NCBI GenBank assembly: GCA_030077755.1
Contig: JAQJZZ010000001.1
Location: 1,798,001-1,862,000 of the forward strand
Direction: 5' to 3'
Source: Filosporella fistucella
Lineage: Eukaryota > Ascomycota > Leotiomycetes > Helotiales
Length of the DNA: 64,000 nt
Positions 47,072 through 57,847 of the stretch are shown here, piece after piece. Positions within the stretch are counted from its first letter, which is position 1; each line of letters begins with the position of its first letter. Under the pieces are notes generated by a model. That model was given only the letters and a program-made list of their open reading frames with translations, was not told where the DNA came from and made no database searches. The position numbers and the translations under genes were made by a program.

Positions 47072-47788
47072 TTATGCGAGAAGTACCCAAGTTTCTGGCC
47101 TCCGTTTCTTCATATTCCTGAAACTCCTCACACATTCATTGATATCTAGTTCATTGTGACCGAGCCAAAAACATGTGTCCTCCTTCACTCCTTGCGATTC
47201 GAGAGCATTCGCCACATCTTCGTGGTCGATGGGAGAGGATCCCCGCATCTGACGCCCAAGGCAATAAATGCTTGGACTGTCGGGATTGACAGGGATAACT
47301 TCGATCTTCTTGACATTAGTCATCTTGGCTGTGACAATTCGACAGATATATTTGCAGTCTTTCGCATCTTGCTGATTAGGGTTGTTATTCTCAACCGACC
47401 TTGCAGAGCAGGTAGATCGACACGCGACAACTAGCTTGATCTTGGGAATCATGGCGAGGTAGTGGAGTGAAGCAGCTGTGACGAAAGCTTTGAAAACTTT
47501 CAGATTGGGTTGGTATCTGGAGTTGAAGCAGCCATTACCAATGATGAAAGTGATGCGAGAATAGAAGATCGACTTGGCCTCCCCATGTATGAAGCGATTG
47601 ACTCGTAGAAGCGCAGTCCTATGCTTTCGCTTGCTGTGACCGGTGACAGGAAAAGGTCACTTTCGCTGAGGGATCGTTGAGATTATGATATCTTCAACGA
47701 AGGAGAGGACAAGCTCATAAATGGCGTTGCGAATCTCGGGAGGAATACGTTCAACGAAAGAAGGTGGTCCGATTGCGGTGGCCGCCAT
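47072..47788 (-). pseudogene. 2EXR/DUF7730-type gene interrupted by one in-frame TGA
   Basis: From the ATG at 47788 (MAATAIGPPSFVERI) the frame carries the 2EXR motif IPPEIRNAIYELVLSFV, then meets TGA at codon 44 (47657-47659). The same frame continues for about 195 more codons with the next family block RTALLRVNRFIHGEAKSIFY and a plausible C-terminus ending ETWVLLA. Total length including the stop is 239 codons, matching the intact paralogues at 12452 (233 aa) and 35119 (230 aa). The only GT-AG pair removing the TGA and nothing else would be a 27-bp intron, too short for this genome, and out of step with the downstream frame unless a base shifts. The simplest reading is a young pseudogene with a single nonsense change. 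Sequencing error or stop readthrough (TGA followed by C) cannot be excluded. Confidence 0.65.
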
Positions 47789-49572
47789 TTTTGTTTTGAG
47801 CGGTTAAACTGACGAATCTGAGCAATTGGTAGGTATAATGATAACTTTAAGTCAAGATTGTAGCGGCGGGATTGTCTTCGAAGCGCTACCTAGTAAAGAG
47901 AATTTCCTAGCTAGACTTTTCCACCATATGAGAAGTACTCCTTCGCGCTACCCGAAATTCTTTTAAGAATTTGGGACAATCTGTGTTCAAAGACCGGAAC
48001 ACCGCCCACGGTGTCTTATTGAAGGTCCGAATTTTCCCAAGGAAGCATGGAGAAGTGGCGGCATAGGGACAATTACAACGCCGAGCGGGTAGATCCTGGC
48101 CCATATCGGGCGATGTGTACGTGCCCGAAAAAGGAGTTCACCAAAATCCTATGTAGTGAAATCCTATGGTACTACCCAGAGCTTTTCAATCAAGGTTACG
48201 GCCAGAATTCCTTTCCTATAGACAGGCAATTAGAAGTTCAAGAATTTACCAGGATTTGACAGAGAAAATAGAAGCAGAGGCGTATAGCTAATTGGGAAGC
48301 TAGGAGAATTAATAGTGTTGATTGTAGAACGAGTGTTCAAGCTTTAAGAGACAGGGAAGAGTGAATACATAAAGGCTGTTTTTGCGAAATTCTAAGGCAG
48401 GAATGTTCAAACGCGTTCCCAAATGACAGAAAGTATAGCCAGGGATATGGAATTCCTTCACTTGCCTCTTTAACAGTACTGGATGCAACCATGTCGAAAG
48501 TACTCCACATCGCTGCTACAAGATAAGGGAGGCTCTTCATCTGCTAGTCTTGAATTCTCAATATTGAGTTCAAGATGGTTGAACGAGAACATGTAACAAC
48601 TATTATATCGGTAGCAGATTTCGCATGGCACCGCTCAACGCATCTGCATGTTAAAAAGTAAGTCCCATCACCGAACCTAGATGCAGTGGCAATAGAAAAC
48701 TTTCTGAATGCTTTTTTTGGGTTTGTTAAGTTAAAGACAAGACATTAGTATGTCCGCTTGGAATTCTAAACTCTCGTAAGGTCCGCGCAAGGAGATTAGT
48801 TGGGATTGAATACTCTTCAAACAATAGCATCGAAGAGATATATTTTCGTATCCTGGAAGGGGAATTAATTGATGTCTACTGTTAGGATAACATCCTGGAG
48901 AAACATATTAGGGAGGTAGGGACAGAAGGGACAGGTATGTTTTCGAAACATAGTCAAGATAGTACTCCCAGGAAAGATGCTTCAAGATTCCACAACGACT
49001 ATGTTGTTGATCGGCTCCCACGATCCGTGTACGATGACAATGTATGGTACTATTTTAGGCCGGCAGTATCACCTACGGATATAGAAGTTTGTCTGTAGCA
49101 AAATAACAATCATGTAGTATTGTACCATACATGCTTGATGTATTCATCATTCATGGGCCGGTTTCTATGGCAGCACCTGGTAGATGTTTGGATAATGACC
49201 CGTGTAGAAGTCGAACGTTGAAAGAAGCTCGAAAGCGGGCGTTGTTCAGCCGATCGATTCAGCCCCATTGTGGGGAAACTTCCGCCCGCTGACCTGACGA
49301 ATCATCAAAACAAAGCAACAGCCGTCAATTCTACACATTCAAAAATACAAATTCAACCACAATCACCTACGCACAATCTCGAACTCGATTTCCCCATTGG
49401 CCATATAACGGCCAGCAGGAAAATATGCCATCCTGACGCCCTCAACGTTCAGAATCAACAATGTCCCTCGTGCCATATTCCTCTCGAGACAGTCGAGAAA
49501 TTGTACTGTAAGTTCGACCTTTCACCTAGACTCAAACTCAGAGACCTCGAGAGCATTCATCGCGCAGACACA
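47789..49572. other. Intergenic region with possible 5' part of the kinase gene
   Basis: About 1.8 kb between divergent genes. The frame of the kinase is open upstream of its first ATG back to about 49270, without an ATG, and contains CPSCHIPLE, similar to CPTCHRPF downstream. This segment may be leader or an additional coding exon. Between 47,800 and 49,250 no gene is supported. Confidence 0.4.
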
Positions 49573-51757
49573 ATGAACCATACTGACGCACCTGCGCATA
49601 GTCGACATGACGACGCCATTGTCATTCGGGACCCTCAAACTCGACAGCTTATCCTCCGAGGCGCAAACTCCTCCCCCACCTACACATCAGACTGCCCAAC
49701 ATGCCATCGTCCATTTCGCCCTTCTTCTCCTGACCGGCAGTCTTCACCTCACAGACCGACTCCTTTCATAAGCCCTGAGTACTTTCGCATGCTACAATCT
49801 GCGAATGATCGTGGAGAAGACAATCCGCCCTCGAGTCCTATCAGAAGACTGGTGCAGCCAGCATTCTCCCCTGCCTCGAGCAATACAGGTGATTCTGTCT
49901 CCGAAGCCGAATTTGTGACCAGTACGCCTGCTCCGCAAGCTGGACATAGTATCAAGAAAGATGCTTTTAGTCCAAATTATTTCAAACGGTTCTTTATTGA
50001 GGAGAAGGAGCTTGGGAGAGGTGGGAAAGGTGTGGTGCTGCTGGTAAGACACGAATTAGATGGTGTCTCGTTAGGTATGGATACTGAGCGCACCTACTTG
50101 AGAGGAATCAGTATGCTGACTGAATAGGCCAATTTGCCTGCAAGAGAGTTCCGGTCGGAAACGATCATGCCTGGCTAGAAAAGGGTAAGTTTGCTGCTTC
50201 TTCCGATGCATTTGGTTAATGGGTATAGTCCTCATTGAGGTCCAGCTTCTGCAAGGACTGTCGCATCCCAATCTGGTATCCTATCGTCATGTCTGGCTGG
50301 AGGATGTTAAACTCAATCGATTCAGTCCACACGTTCCATGTGCCTTCATACTTCAACAATATTGCAACTCCGGAGATCTGCTACACTATATTGTCGGATC
50401 CCCTACTGCACCGGCGAATACAAAAGAGCAAATGAAGGAACAGATGCGACGGCGATCCAGAGGGCAAAGCGATCGACCAGATCTGAGGTCTACACAACGA
50501 AAATTGTCGTTCGAGGAGATTTACTCTTTTTTCAAAGATATCACATCTGGGCTTGCGCATCTTCATAACAATGAATACATACACCGCGATCTCAAACCAA
50601 GCAATTGCCTGCTACACAAGGATGGAAATGAGTTTCGATGTTTGATCAGTGATTTTGGAGAAGTTCAAGCCGAGAATGTGGTACGAAAGTCAACCGGTTC
50701 GACGGGAACAATATCATACTGTGCTCCGGAGGTGCTGAAGCAAGATTCTACGGGTCATTACGGGAATTTCACGACAAAATCGGATATCTTCAGTTTGGGG
50801 ATGATTCTATACTTTATGTGCTTTGGTCGGTTACCATACCAAAGCGCAGATAGTATTCAAGAAGAATTTGAGGATATGGATCTTCTGAGAGCAGAAATCA
50901 GTACTTGGACAGGGTTCCAAGATGAACGAAGAGAACGTCCAGAACTGCCGAGTCAACTCTACAATTTCTTGAAGCGACTGTTGGCATTGAATCCAGCAGA
51001 CCGACCGAGCGCAGAGGAAATCCTGACTGCCATCCGAACGGAGAAAGGGCTTGAGGCGCCGCAGAGGGTAAGAAATGGAAGCAATGCAGGCATTGGTGGT
51101 CGAATAATTCAGACATTCGATTCTCCAATGCCACCGGGCACACCGGTCAATGGTAATTTCTTTCATCTTCCCGCAGTACCTGGACTTACATTCTTAGAAC
51201 CAAGCAAACGAGTTCGTTCAGGCGCTTATATCGAAGACGGCACTTCGGAATCCCCCTCTCCAGCAACTTCACCCGGCTCCCAGCTCGTCATAGATCCTCA
51301 GATCACACATTCTCGTTCCCATTCTCATTCTCGACAGCATAGTCGGAACCAGTCCCCAGCACTCACCTCACAAAACCCCCAAATCACAACACCGCTTCTG
51401 ATGGCGCCTCCTTCTACCCGTCTCTCGACACTGAAACATCGAATCTCAGTGTACCAGCATTACGCAACAGCTTGGGCAATTCAGAATCAACAATTCTTAC
51501 ACGTACTTTTGAGGATTATCATTTTCCTAGCCAAGATGATCAGTCTAGCGCAGCCGTGTTCTCCCCTCTTACCAAGGAGTTTAGTACTATGGCCATTGAC
51601 CGTCCTGGCTGCGGTAGAATTGGGACTAGGAAACAGGATATCGTGGACTGGAATGGGTTCGTTGGCTGTGATCCACATATTGACCCTCTTCACATTGGCT
51701 AGATTTCTGGGAGGCATTTGTGTCCGTGAAGCGGTCGTTTACTGGAAAGAGGAATAA
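49573..51757 (+). CDS. IKS1-like serine/threonine protein kinase
   Basis: A protein kinase resembling yeast Iks1. Exons 49573-50074, 50128-50184 and 50229-51757 (introns 53 and 44 bp, GTATGG and GTAAGT donors) encode 695 residues if the ATG of MNHTDAPAHSRH is used. That ATG precedes DDAIVIRDPQTRQLILR and the CPTCHRPF zinc-like motif typical of fungal IKS1 N-termini. The kinase domain follows: glycine loop LGRGGKGVVLLV, lysine in FACKRVPVG, catalytic loop IHRDLKPSNCLL, ISDFGE and SYCAPEVL. All key residues are present, so it should be active. A S/P-rich region then a hydrophobic C-terminal segment (LVLWPLTVLAAVELGLG, MGSLAVIHILTLFTLARFLG) suggests a membrane anchor. The yeast gene affects drug sensitivity; the substrate is unknown. 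The start is uncertain because the frame extends upstream. Confidence 0.88.
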
Positions 51758-52596
51758 TCTGATTGCCGCTGGACTTTTCACTAACATCAAAATTTTCGCT
51801 TTGACTTAAGGCTTTCATAGTATTTCTAATGAACAATGGGTTATGACTGCATTGGTGGTGGTTTGGCATTGTGTGCATGCGATGGAGTTTTGCATTGGCA
51901 TTGGAATTGGGTGGCTTGGTTCTCTGGTGAACGGATACTTGTATTATATGATAATACCCAAAACTGGCTTGAAGATCTTATATGATGATTCTCTTGTGCC
52001 TTGTAAATATAATAGATTTAGGAGATCTGATTTTGACTATTACAAATGTAAATCAAAGAATTCTGGAAGAACTTTAAGGGAGAAGGGTTTTCTTTTTATA
52101 AAACTTCGGGAGGGGTGGGGGGGGGGGGGGGTTTGTACTCGAGGAATGGAGGGTTTTCTATAATTGTTATTTCACCTCTTGCAAGATGTCCTATTTCAAT
52201 TCGCACCGAGGGTGGATTCGAGCATCTCAAACTTTGCGTTCATTACTCGTGAATCTTTTGTCTACCAAACTCAATGGCAAAGGACTCCGTCCTCTTTTTC
52301 TACTCTTAACACGAGGCATCCGTGTATTATCAACAATTATATTCCTATTAATTCCAGAAGAAGCTCAACTCATCGCTTCTACTATTAATACATACATCTT
52401 TCTCTTCCTTGTATAGGAAAGTTCTCCGATAGATAAACCCCCATATGTACCCCTCCAAAAGGTATGCCCAGAACATCGTCACCTTTCAAGATCAACAAAA
52501 GGACCGTTAACTTTTTCCCTCTCCGGATCGAATTAGGGCCAGAATATAATGCATCGAAATCTAAGAAAAAGCCAAGCATGCCAATACTTTCACAGC
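51758..52596. other. Intergenic region between convergent genes
   Basis: About 0.84 kb with the 3' ends of the kinase and the permease-family gene. It holds a 15-base G run. No gene is supported. Confidence 0.4.
52117..52131 (+). repeat. Homopolymer of 15 G
   Basis: A single uninterrupted G tract preceded by GAGGGGT. Such long G runs are uncommon in coding fungal DNA and are prone to length errors and to G-quadruplex-type folding. Confidence 0.9.
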
Positions 52597-53985
52597 TCAA
52601 GCATTTCCGTTTGCTCTCCTGGCTACCTCAGCGCCAAGCTTGCCTTTCTGGCGATACATACTCCTCCTATCCCTTACCTCCGCCTTTTCTTCGCCTCGGG
52701 CTGCGAGTCCATTATCACCAAACACGGCGCCTGGTCCAAAATCTGGTTTCCCACCGAGGGTACCAAAGATATCTCCAATATAATTCTTAGGCTTGACGCC
52801 CTTCTCAAACGTCTTCTTCCAATTTGCCAAAATGCCTTTGACGACAGGCGTGCCAGCTAGATAAATATTTGCGATAGCGGGGACGAAACCTCCTTGCGAG
52901 GCGTAGAAAAGATTATCTTCTACTGACTCGCCTGGGTATGGTCGATCGAAATCAGAAGCTGTACGCATGATTATGATGCGGGAGAAATCGACAAGCTTGT
53001 GTACGGCAGCCCGGATCATGGCTTCAAGAGTGGCGTTGTCTTCTTGGGCTGTCATGCAATAGACTCCCGAGCCGTTTGTGAAGAGCGTGGTTGTATTTTC
53101 GAAGGCCTCGCCGAGGAGAGTACCGGAGTAGTAAACATCTGAAGTAGCGGTGTCGCATTTGATGATTCCGGGCTTCTTGGTCGCATTCTTATATATGGTC
53201 ACGCCTTGATCGGTGTAGTGAGTTCGGTATGCTACTGCGTCAGTGGAGTCATTCAGTTTAGCTGTTTTCGCGAACTCGACGGCTTTGTCACGGAGAGCTT
53301 CATTTACTTCGAAGACTTCGGTGCCGTATATGCTGCCTGGGTATTCATCTGGGGAATATGATCCTTGAGGAATGTATCCGGTGCTGTAGTTTGAAGGGAT
53401 TTCTCGTGCGTCGAATTCGTACTGGAGGGCAACTTGGATCAGGTATTTTGAGAAAGCAACATCTGCTAGAGTCCCGTGCTTGGGGTTGATTCCTGCAATT
53501 CCACCGATAAGGAAATATGTTTTCCTTAAGTCGAAGAGTGGTGTGAGCATGAGGGCAGTAATTGTAGCTGCTGCGTTGATCTCGGATTCACCAGTGGTGA
53601 GCTGGCATACTGAGCCATCCTTCAAGCAGTGCACCTGTGGGAAGAGTGGTGAAAGGCCAGGTACGGTGATATTCCATGCGAGGAGGTTTCCTATGGAGCC
53701 AGGTGTTTTGGCATTGATGTACCAGATATCTGCTTCGGGGGAGAACTGGCAAAATCAGTCTAGAGTGAACGTGGAGGGGTTTCGTGGATACGAATTCTTG
53801 AATAACCAAGTCACAACAAAGGATTGGAAACGTACCATAGAAATAATGAACACCTTCGGAGTGATAACATCGCAGTCCTTGTAAACCACCTCGATATCTC
53901 TCTTCCCAATATCTTTCAACTCGATTGTCGGCGTCGTAACAGCACGCCCCACCAACAACGAACAGAACAAAGTAGACAACCGCAT
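52597..53985 (-). CDS. Purine nucleoside permease family (NUP) protein
   Basis: A member of the NUP family (fungal purine nucleoside permease, PF06516 type). Exons 53836-53985 and 52597-53745 with a 90-bp intron (GTACGT donor, TTGCCAG acceptor) encode 432 residues and join VFIISM to FSPEADIWY in phase. The N-terminus MRLSTLFCSLLVGRAVT is a signal-peptide-like stretch. Conserved blocks include TGESEINAAATITAL, TYFLIGGIAGINP, GTLADVAFSKYLIQVALQYE, IKCDTATSDVYYSGT, AQEDNATLEAM and ASDFDRPYPGES. The best-studied member is a nucleoside transporter of Candida, though the family lacks multi-pass helices. The fold resembles nucleoside phosphorylase, so hydrolase or binding activity is an alternative. 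The GRK-rich C-terminal tail is unusual. Confidence 0.9.
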
Positions 53986-56311
53986 CCTTCAATCGTAGCA
54001 ACCCTATTTATCAAACAAGAATACAAGGACTGCCTCAATTCGCGTTGATTTAGTCGAAAGGGCGTTAAAAAAGATGTCGAGCAGAGAGAGTGACAAGAAG
54101 AAAGAAAACAAAAGGAATTTAAGCTTTGCAAACGAAGCTTGATAAGGCTCTCTCCAGACCGGTAAATTGAACAATCCAGTTATCAACGACAGCACACAAC
54201 TGAATCCACAATCTAATCGCAATCCCTACCTCTAGCGGGGCAGCTCTATTTTGTAGGGTGCTTCTTGCCCGAGACTAAGTTAGTATCAAGCTAGAGGTAA
54301 TGTACAGTGCAGGTGCAGTATGAGTACAGTATCTATGCAAGGCAAGAGCCATCAGACTGAATCAGTCTGCATGCATGTTCCCCTCTGCAGGTCCGCGACA
54401 CGAGGATTTACTACTATATTGTGCGATATCATCATTATCGTATACCCAGTCAGCACGAGTCCAGTATTCCGGGTGTACCATGAGCTGCAGACTCGGTGGT
54501 CGCCGAGTCCCTTGGGCCCGGGGAGTACGGTACCGGTGTATTGGTACCAGATGGGAGATGAGATTATGGTGGATAGTGAAGTATTGGGACTTTTATTATC
54601 ATAATAAAATTAAATGTATTGTGGACATAGATGGATAGATAAGAATGATGCATTTGTAAAGTGTATGAGGTACAAACGCCCGCTCGAAATTTGATACCTG
54701 GACTCGGTACCGCTCACGCCCCACACCTCATTCCCGCGAGTTCCTGATCAGCAGCCCACGTCACTGGATTTCCTCCTTGGCGTTGCTCTCCAGCTTACAC
54801 AGCATCTCGTGCTAAGTACGAATATCATATGGCACCATACCGTATGCTAATTGTGAAAATCTATTCCTATCCGTAGCAACTATTCGAGAGTATTCCGTTC
54901 ACCATTCGCTGTCTGCCGTTCGAAGTTCTTCTTTCGAGAAGGAAATCGGACGTTGAGATGTCATTACCGGCAATCAAGCTATAGCCCACTTTAAAACGGA
55001 GAAAAATGCTTATCGTTCATCCCAACGGTCCCGAACGCCACTATCAGAGAATCCTGGCACCTTCTTCTCTTGGCTGGTAGGAACTCAATTCCTCCCGTCT
55101 TGCAGGAGAATATCGATATGACGTTTTGATATCAATCATTCGAGCACGGCATAGAGATAAGAGGTTCTTCAAATTTTAATCGGAGAACTTGCTGTCGAAT
55201 TGTGCTGTAGCAATTACCTGAGAAGTGAAATTTCGTGATTTAAAAATGAAATCGAGTCGTACCGTAATGTATATTCATGCACTTGTACATGAACCGATGC
55301 ATACCACGTACGAGTCTTCTCAAAATTTCATAAAATTTAGAAGCCAATGTTGCTTTCCTAGAAAATCTACGATCAAAAAGTGAACAATGAAAATCTTCAA
55401 GTGATCGAATGATTCACAATATACAAAATCACAAAATCCAAAAACCTCATTCTACAAACCCCACTTTGCCATCTCCAAACCCAACCCTCTCCCTCTCATC
55501 CTCGTCTTCACCACAATACCATCCATCCACATCTACCCCATCACGTCCTCCCAAAAGATCAAGCATCATGGCCCTGACACTCTTTTATCCTCCCGACTTG
55601 GCATCTTGGCCATCCTCCACAGACAAGAAACCAAGAACATTCAATGTCTCACAAACTCTCCCCGTGTCCCCGAAAGCGGCGGAAAGGTCCCGAATCCCGA
55701 CTCTCAGAACTATCGATCTAAACGGTAACGTGCATGCATGAACCTGCAGAATCGGACACAGGGCATTATTTCGTGGAACGTGGTACTTAGGTACCTGATA
55801 TTGGTGAGGGAGTGGGACAGGAACAGGGAGGTGGGATGGGATGGGATGGGAGAACTTGGGAGGGACTGAAAGGTGGAATTGTGAGAAGTAAGTGGACTGG
55901 GAGCGATAGCTAGAAATTTGAGATAAGTACAGCAAGGCATATGCTGAAATAGTTTTCTGTTGATATTCTTCCGAATTACCAAACTTTGGTTACTACCTAC
56001 CGATCACGTGATAAGCTTCAGGAGATCGAACCTTGAGCAAGGCTGGAAGTTTTGATACTCTAAGGTTATAATTGAGAGAGGAGTTCTTGAGAGGGGCTAA
56101 AATTATCCTATTCTTGAGTTTGTCCTTTCTGATATACAAATTCCTACACTTCAGCTCCTGTTCAACTTCTGGATGGACCTACTCCTCTGCAAACAGAGGT
56201 TGAGAATTGCTCCAGAATCTTTCCAACCCACAATCCGGCTCTCATCCCTCATTTTTAATTCTTATGACTTCTCTTCGCATCTCAACTCTCCCCTTGCCTA
56301 TCTACATCTCG
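53986..56311. other. Long intergenic region, one weak short frame
   Basis: About 2.3 kb between two minus-strand genes. A plus-strand frame at 55409-55741 (alternate ATG 55568) has S/P-rich then KPRTFNVSQTLPVSPKAAER; it may be a short real gene but has no recognised domain. Otherwise A/T-rich sequence with no repeats noted. Confidence 0.35.
55568..55741 (+). CDS. Possible small protein, 57 residues
   Basis: The ATG in context AAGCATCATGGCC opens MALTLFYPPDLASWPSSTDK and ends IDLNGNVHA. The sequence looks less biased than its surroundings and the start context is good, but there is no domain, intron or neighbour evidence. It could be an upstream or orphan frame. Listed so that it can be tested against transcripts. 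Confidence 0.2.
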   Translation: MALTLFYPPDLASWPSSTDKKPRTFNVSQTLPVSPKAAERSRIPTLRTIDLNGNVHA

Positions 56312-57847
56312 TTAATATCCCTCAACCAATTTCAACCACTCTGGATGATTTTGGCAGGCCATCATGATCACTTCCTCAACACTCAACTCCAATCTATGCG
56401 GTACACACAATCTAAACAACGTCGAAATATCCAGGAGAGCCCGAAAAGTCTTCGCAAGACCCCTCTTCCCATCAAAATGATCAAGTGTGATGGTCTCTCC
56501 TCCGTTTGGGCGATGAACTTGGATGTATATCTCCTCAACTCCCAAGAGCCTTTGTCGGACAAGACGAGCGATATCAAGCAACTGGCCGAGATGAGACTCA
56601 TCGCGGGAATAGTACTGTGCGAAGCCAGAATTGCTTCTGTTATTGTAACTGTTCACCGAGTATCCATATCCATTGCGAATGACTGCGGAACTCTGACGTG
56701 TGAGCAGCATTGGGAAGACGATGGTCTTGATGTGTGGAATGCTGGTCTCGGAAATAGTTTGCAAAAAAAATTCTAGATCAGAGAGTTTGGTGGTGAGAGC
56801 AAATCGGTTGATGAAGTAAAATATTGGCATGGCTTCAGCGGAGAGTTCTTTGTTGGCTCTGAGGAGGCCTGTCAAGTTTCTTGGAGTGTTGAAGGAATCT
56901 TGTGATGGCCGAGCGATACGGAGCTGAGTTGATGCCTCAAGAACATACTTGTAGATCATTGCTCGTACTTGGAATGGAAGTCTAGCAAGTTTGCCAATTG
57001 TAGAGGGTGGAGGAGGAAGATGCTCGATTGGATCGTGTACGACAACTCTTGGGTCACTGCAAGTGTAGATTCGGAAAGGGAATCTCGGTGAGAATTTAAG
57101 AGTTCGCTGCACATAAACTCTCCGTGCCGCTGTGAATGTGACACCGCCTCTGACACCACGGTTAATGCCATAGATAGAGATACTCTTGAAATCTCTCCAT
57201 ACCACAAGTGTGCCATCTTTCTTGTATTTGCTGATTATGAGACCAGTGGAAGATCCTGGGGCGTGAGAAGAGAGACGTGGCTCAGGTTCCTTGTCCTTTG
57301 TTGTTTTTTGTCCATCATCAGCAAAGAGGTATTCCTCATTGACCTTGAAAGCGTTCAGAACGAAAGGTGGCACATCCTTCTTGGGCTTTGGAGGTTCTGG
57401 ACGCATGCCGTGCTTGCGAGCGTATGCTGCCCCCAGAAGACCATGTTTTTGTGGCTTTGCAATGGAGGATGAACACTTATTTGGGAAGAAGTTAGGTATT
57501 TTGAAAGAGACAGTAGAACCTTCTACTTCTGGCGAGTGTCTCTTGGAAGGTACGAATGGTTCCTGTGGGGATGGACGTTTGCGACTATTATCCTTGATCT
57601 CCTTTGGTCGATTCTCCTCAGCCAGTTTCTCCTTGCGCAACCTCACAGCTTCGTTGTATCTCTCAAGGACAGCATTCAGCTTGGTACTACGAGTTTGTTC
57701 GATCTTTTGCGCATGCCGTTGAAGGAACGGAAGCCTGACTACATCTTTCTGAACTGTGTTGTCGATTTCGATCTTGTCTGCGGTAGTAGTGGCTGCTTGC
57801 GGGTTTTGAAGTGGCATAGCTGTGCGATCTGACATATGGGTATCCAT
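56312..57847 (-). CDS. Long 2EXR/DUF7730-type protein with coiled-coil N-terminus
   Basis: An intronless 511-residue frame starting MDTHMSDRTAMPL; the frame is open further upstream but has no other ATG before 57991. Residues about 50-85 form a charged helix (KLNAVLERYNEAVRLRKEKL) likely to be coiled coil. A K/P-rich linker with AARKHGMRPEPPKPKKD-like sequence follows. The C-terminal half carries the 2EXR-like motif LARLPFQVRAMIYKYVLEA and the helix NLTGLLRANKELSAEAMPIF, then a distal region. It is about twice the size of the other members in the window because of the N-terminal extension. No catalytic residues are seen. Function is unknown. Confidence 0.78.
   Translation of the reverse strand: MDTHMSDRTAMPLQNPQAATTTADKIEIDNTVQKDVVRLPFLQRHAQKIEQTRSTKLNAVLERYNEAVRLRKEKLAEENRPKEIKDNSRKRPSPQEPFVPSKRHSPEVEGSTVSFKIPNFFPNKCSSSIAKPQKHGLLGAAYARKHGMRPEPPKPKKDVPPFVLNAFKVNEEYLFADDGQKTTKDKEPEPRLSSHAPGSSTGLIISKYKKDGTLVVWRDFKSISIYGINRGVRGGVTFTAARRVYVQRTLKFSPRFPFRIYTCSDPRVVVHDPIEHLPPPPSTIGKLARLPFQVRAMIYKYVLEASTQLRIARPSQDSFNTPRNLTGLLRANKELSAEAMPIFYFINRFALTTKLSDLEFFLQTISETSIPHIKTIVFPMLLTRQSSAVIRNGYGYSVNSYNNRSNSGFAQYYSRDESHLGQLLDIARLVRQRLLGVEEIYIQVHRPNGGETITLDHFDGKRGLAKTFRALLDISTLFRLCVPHRLELSVEEVIMMACQNHPEWLKLVEGY

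Noticed and set aside
48337..48540. 67-codon minus-strand frame with hydrophobic start
   Set aside because: It looks vaguely like a signal peptide but has no continuing coding sequence, cysteine pattern or homology clue.
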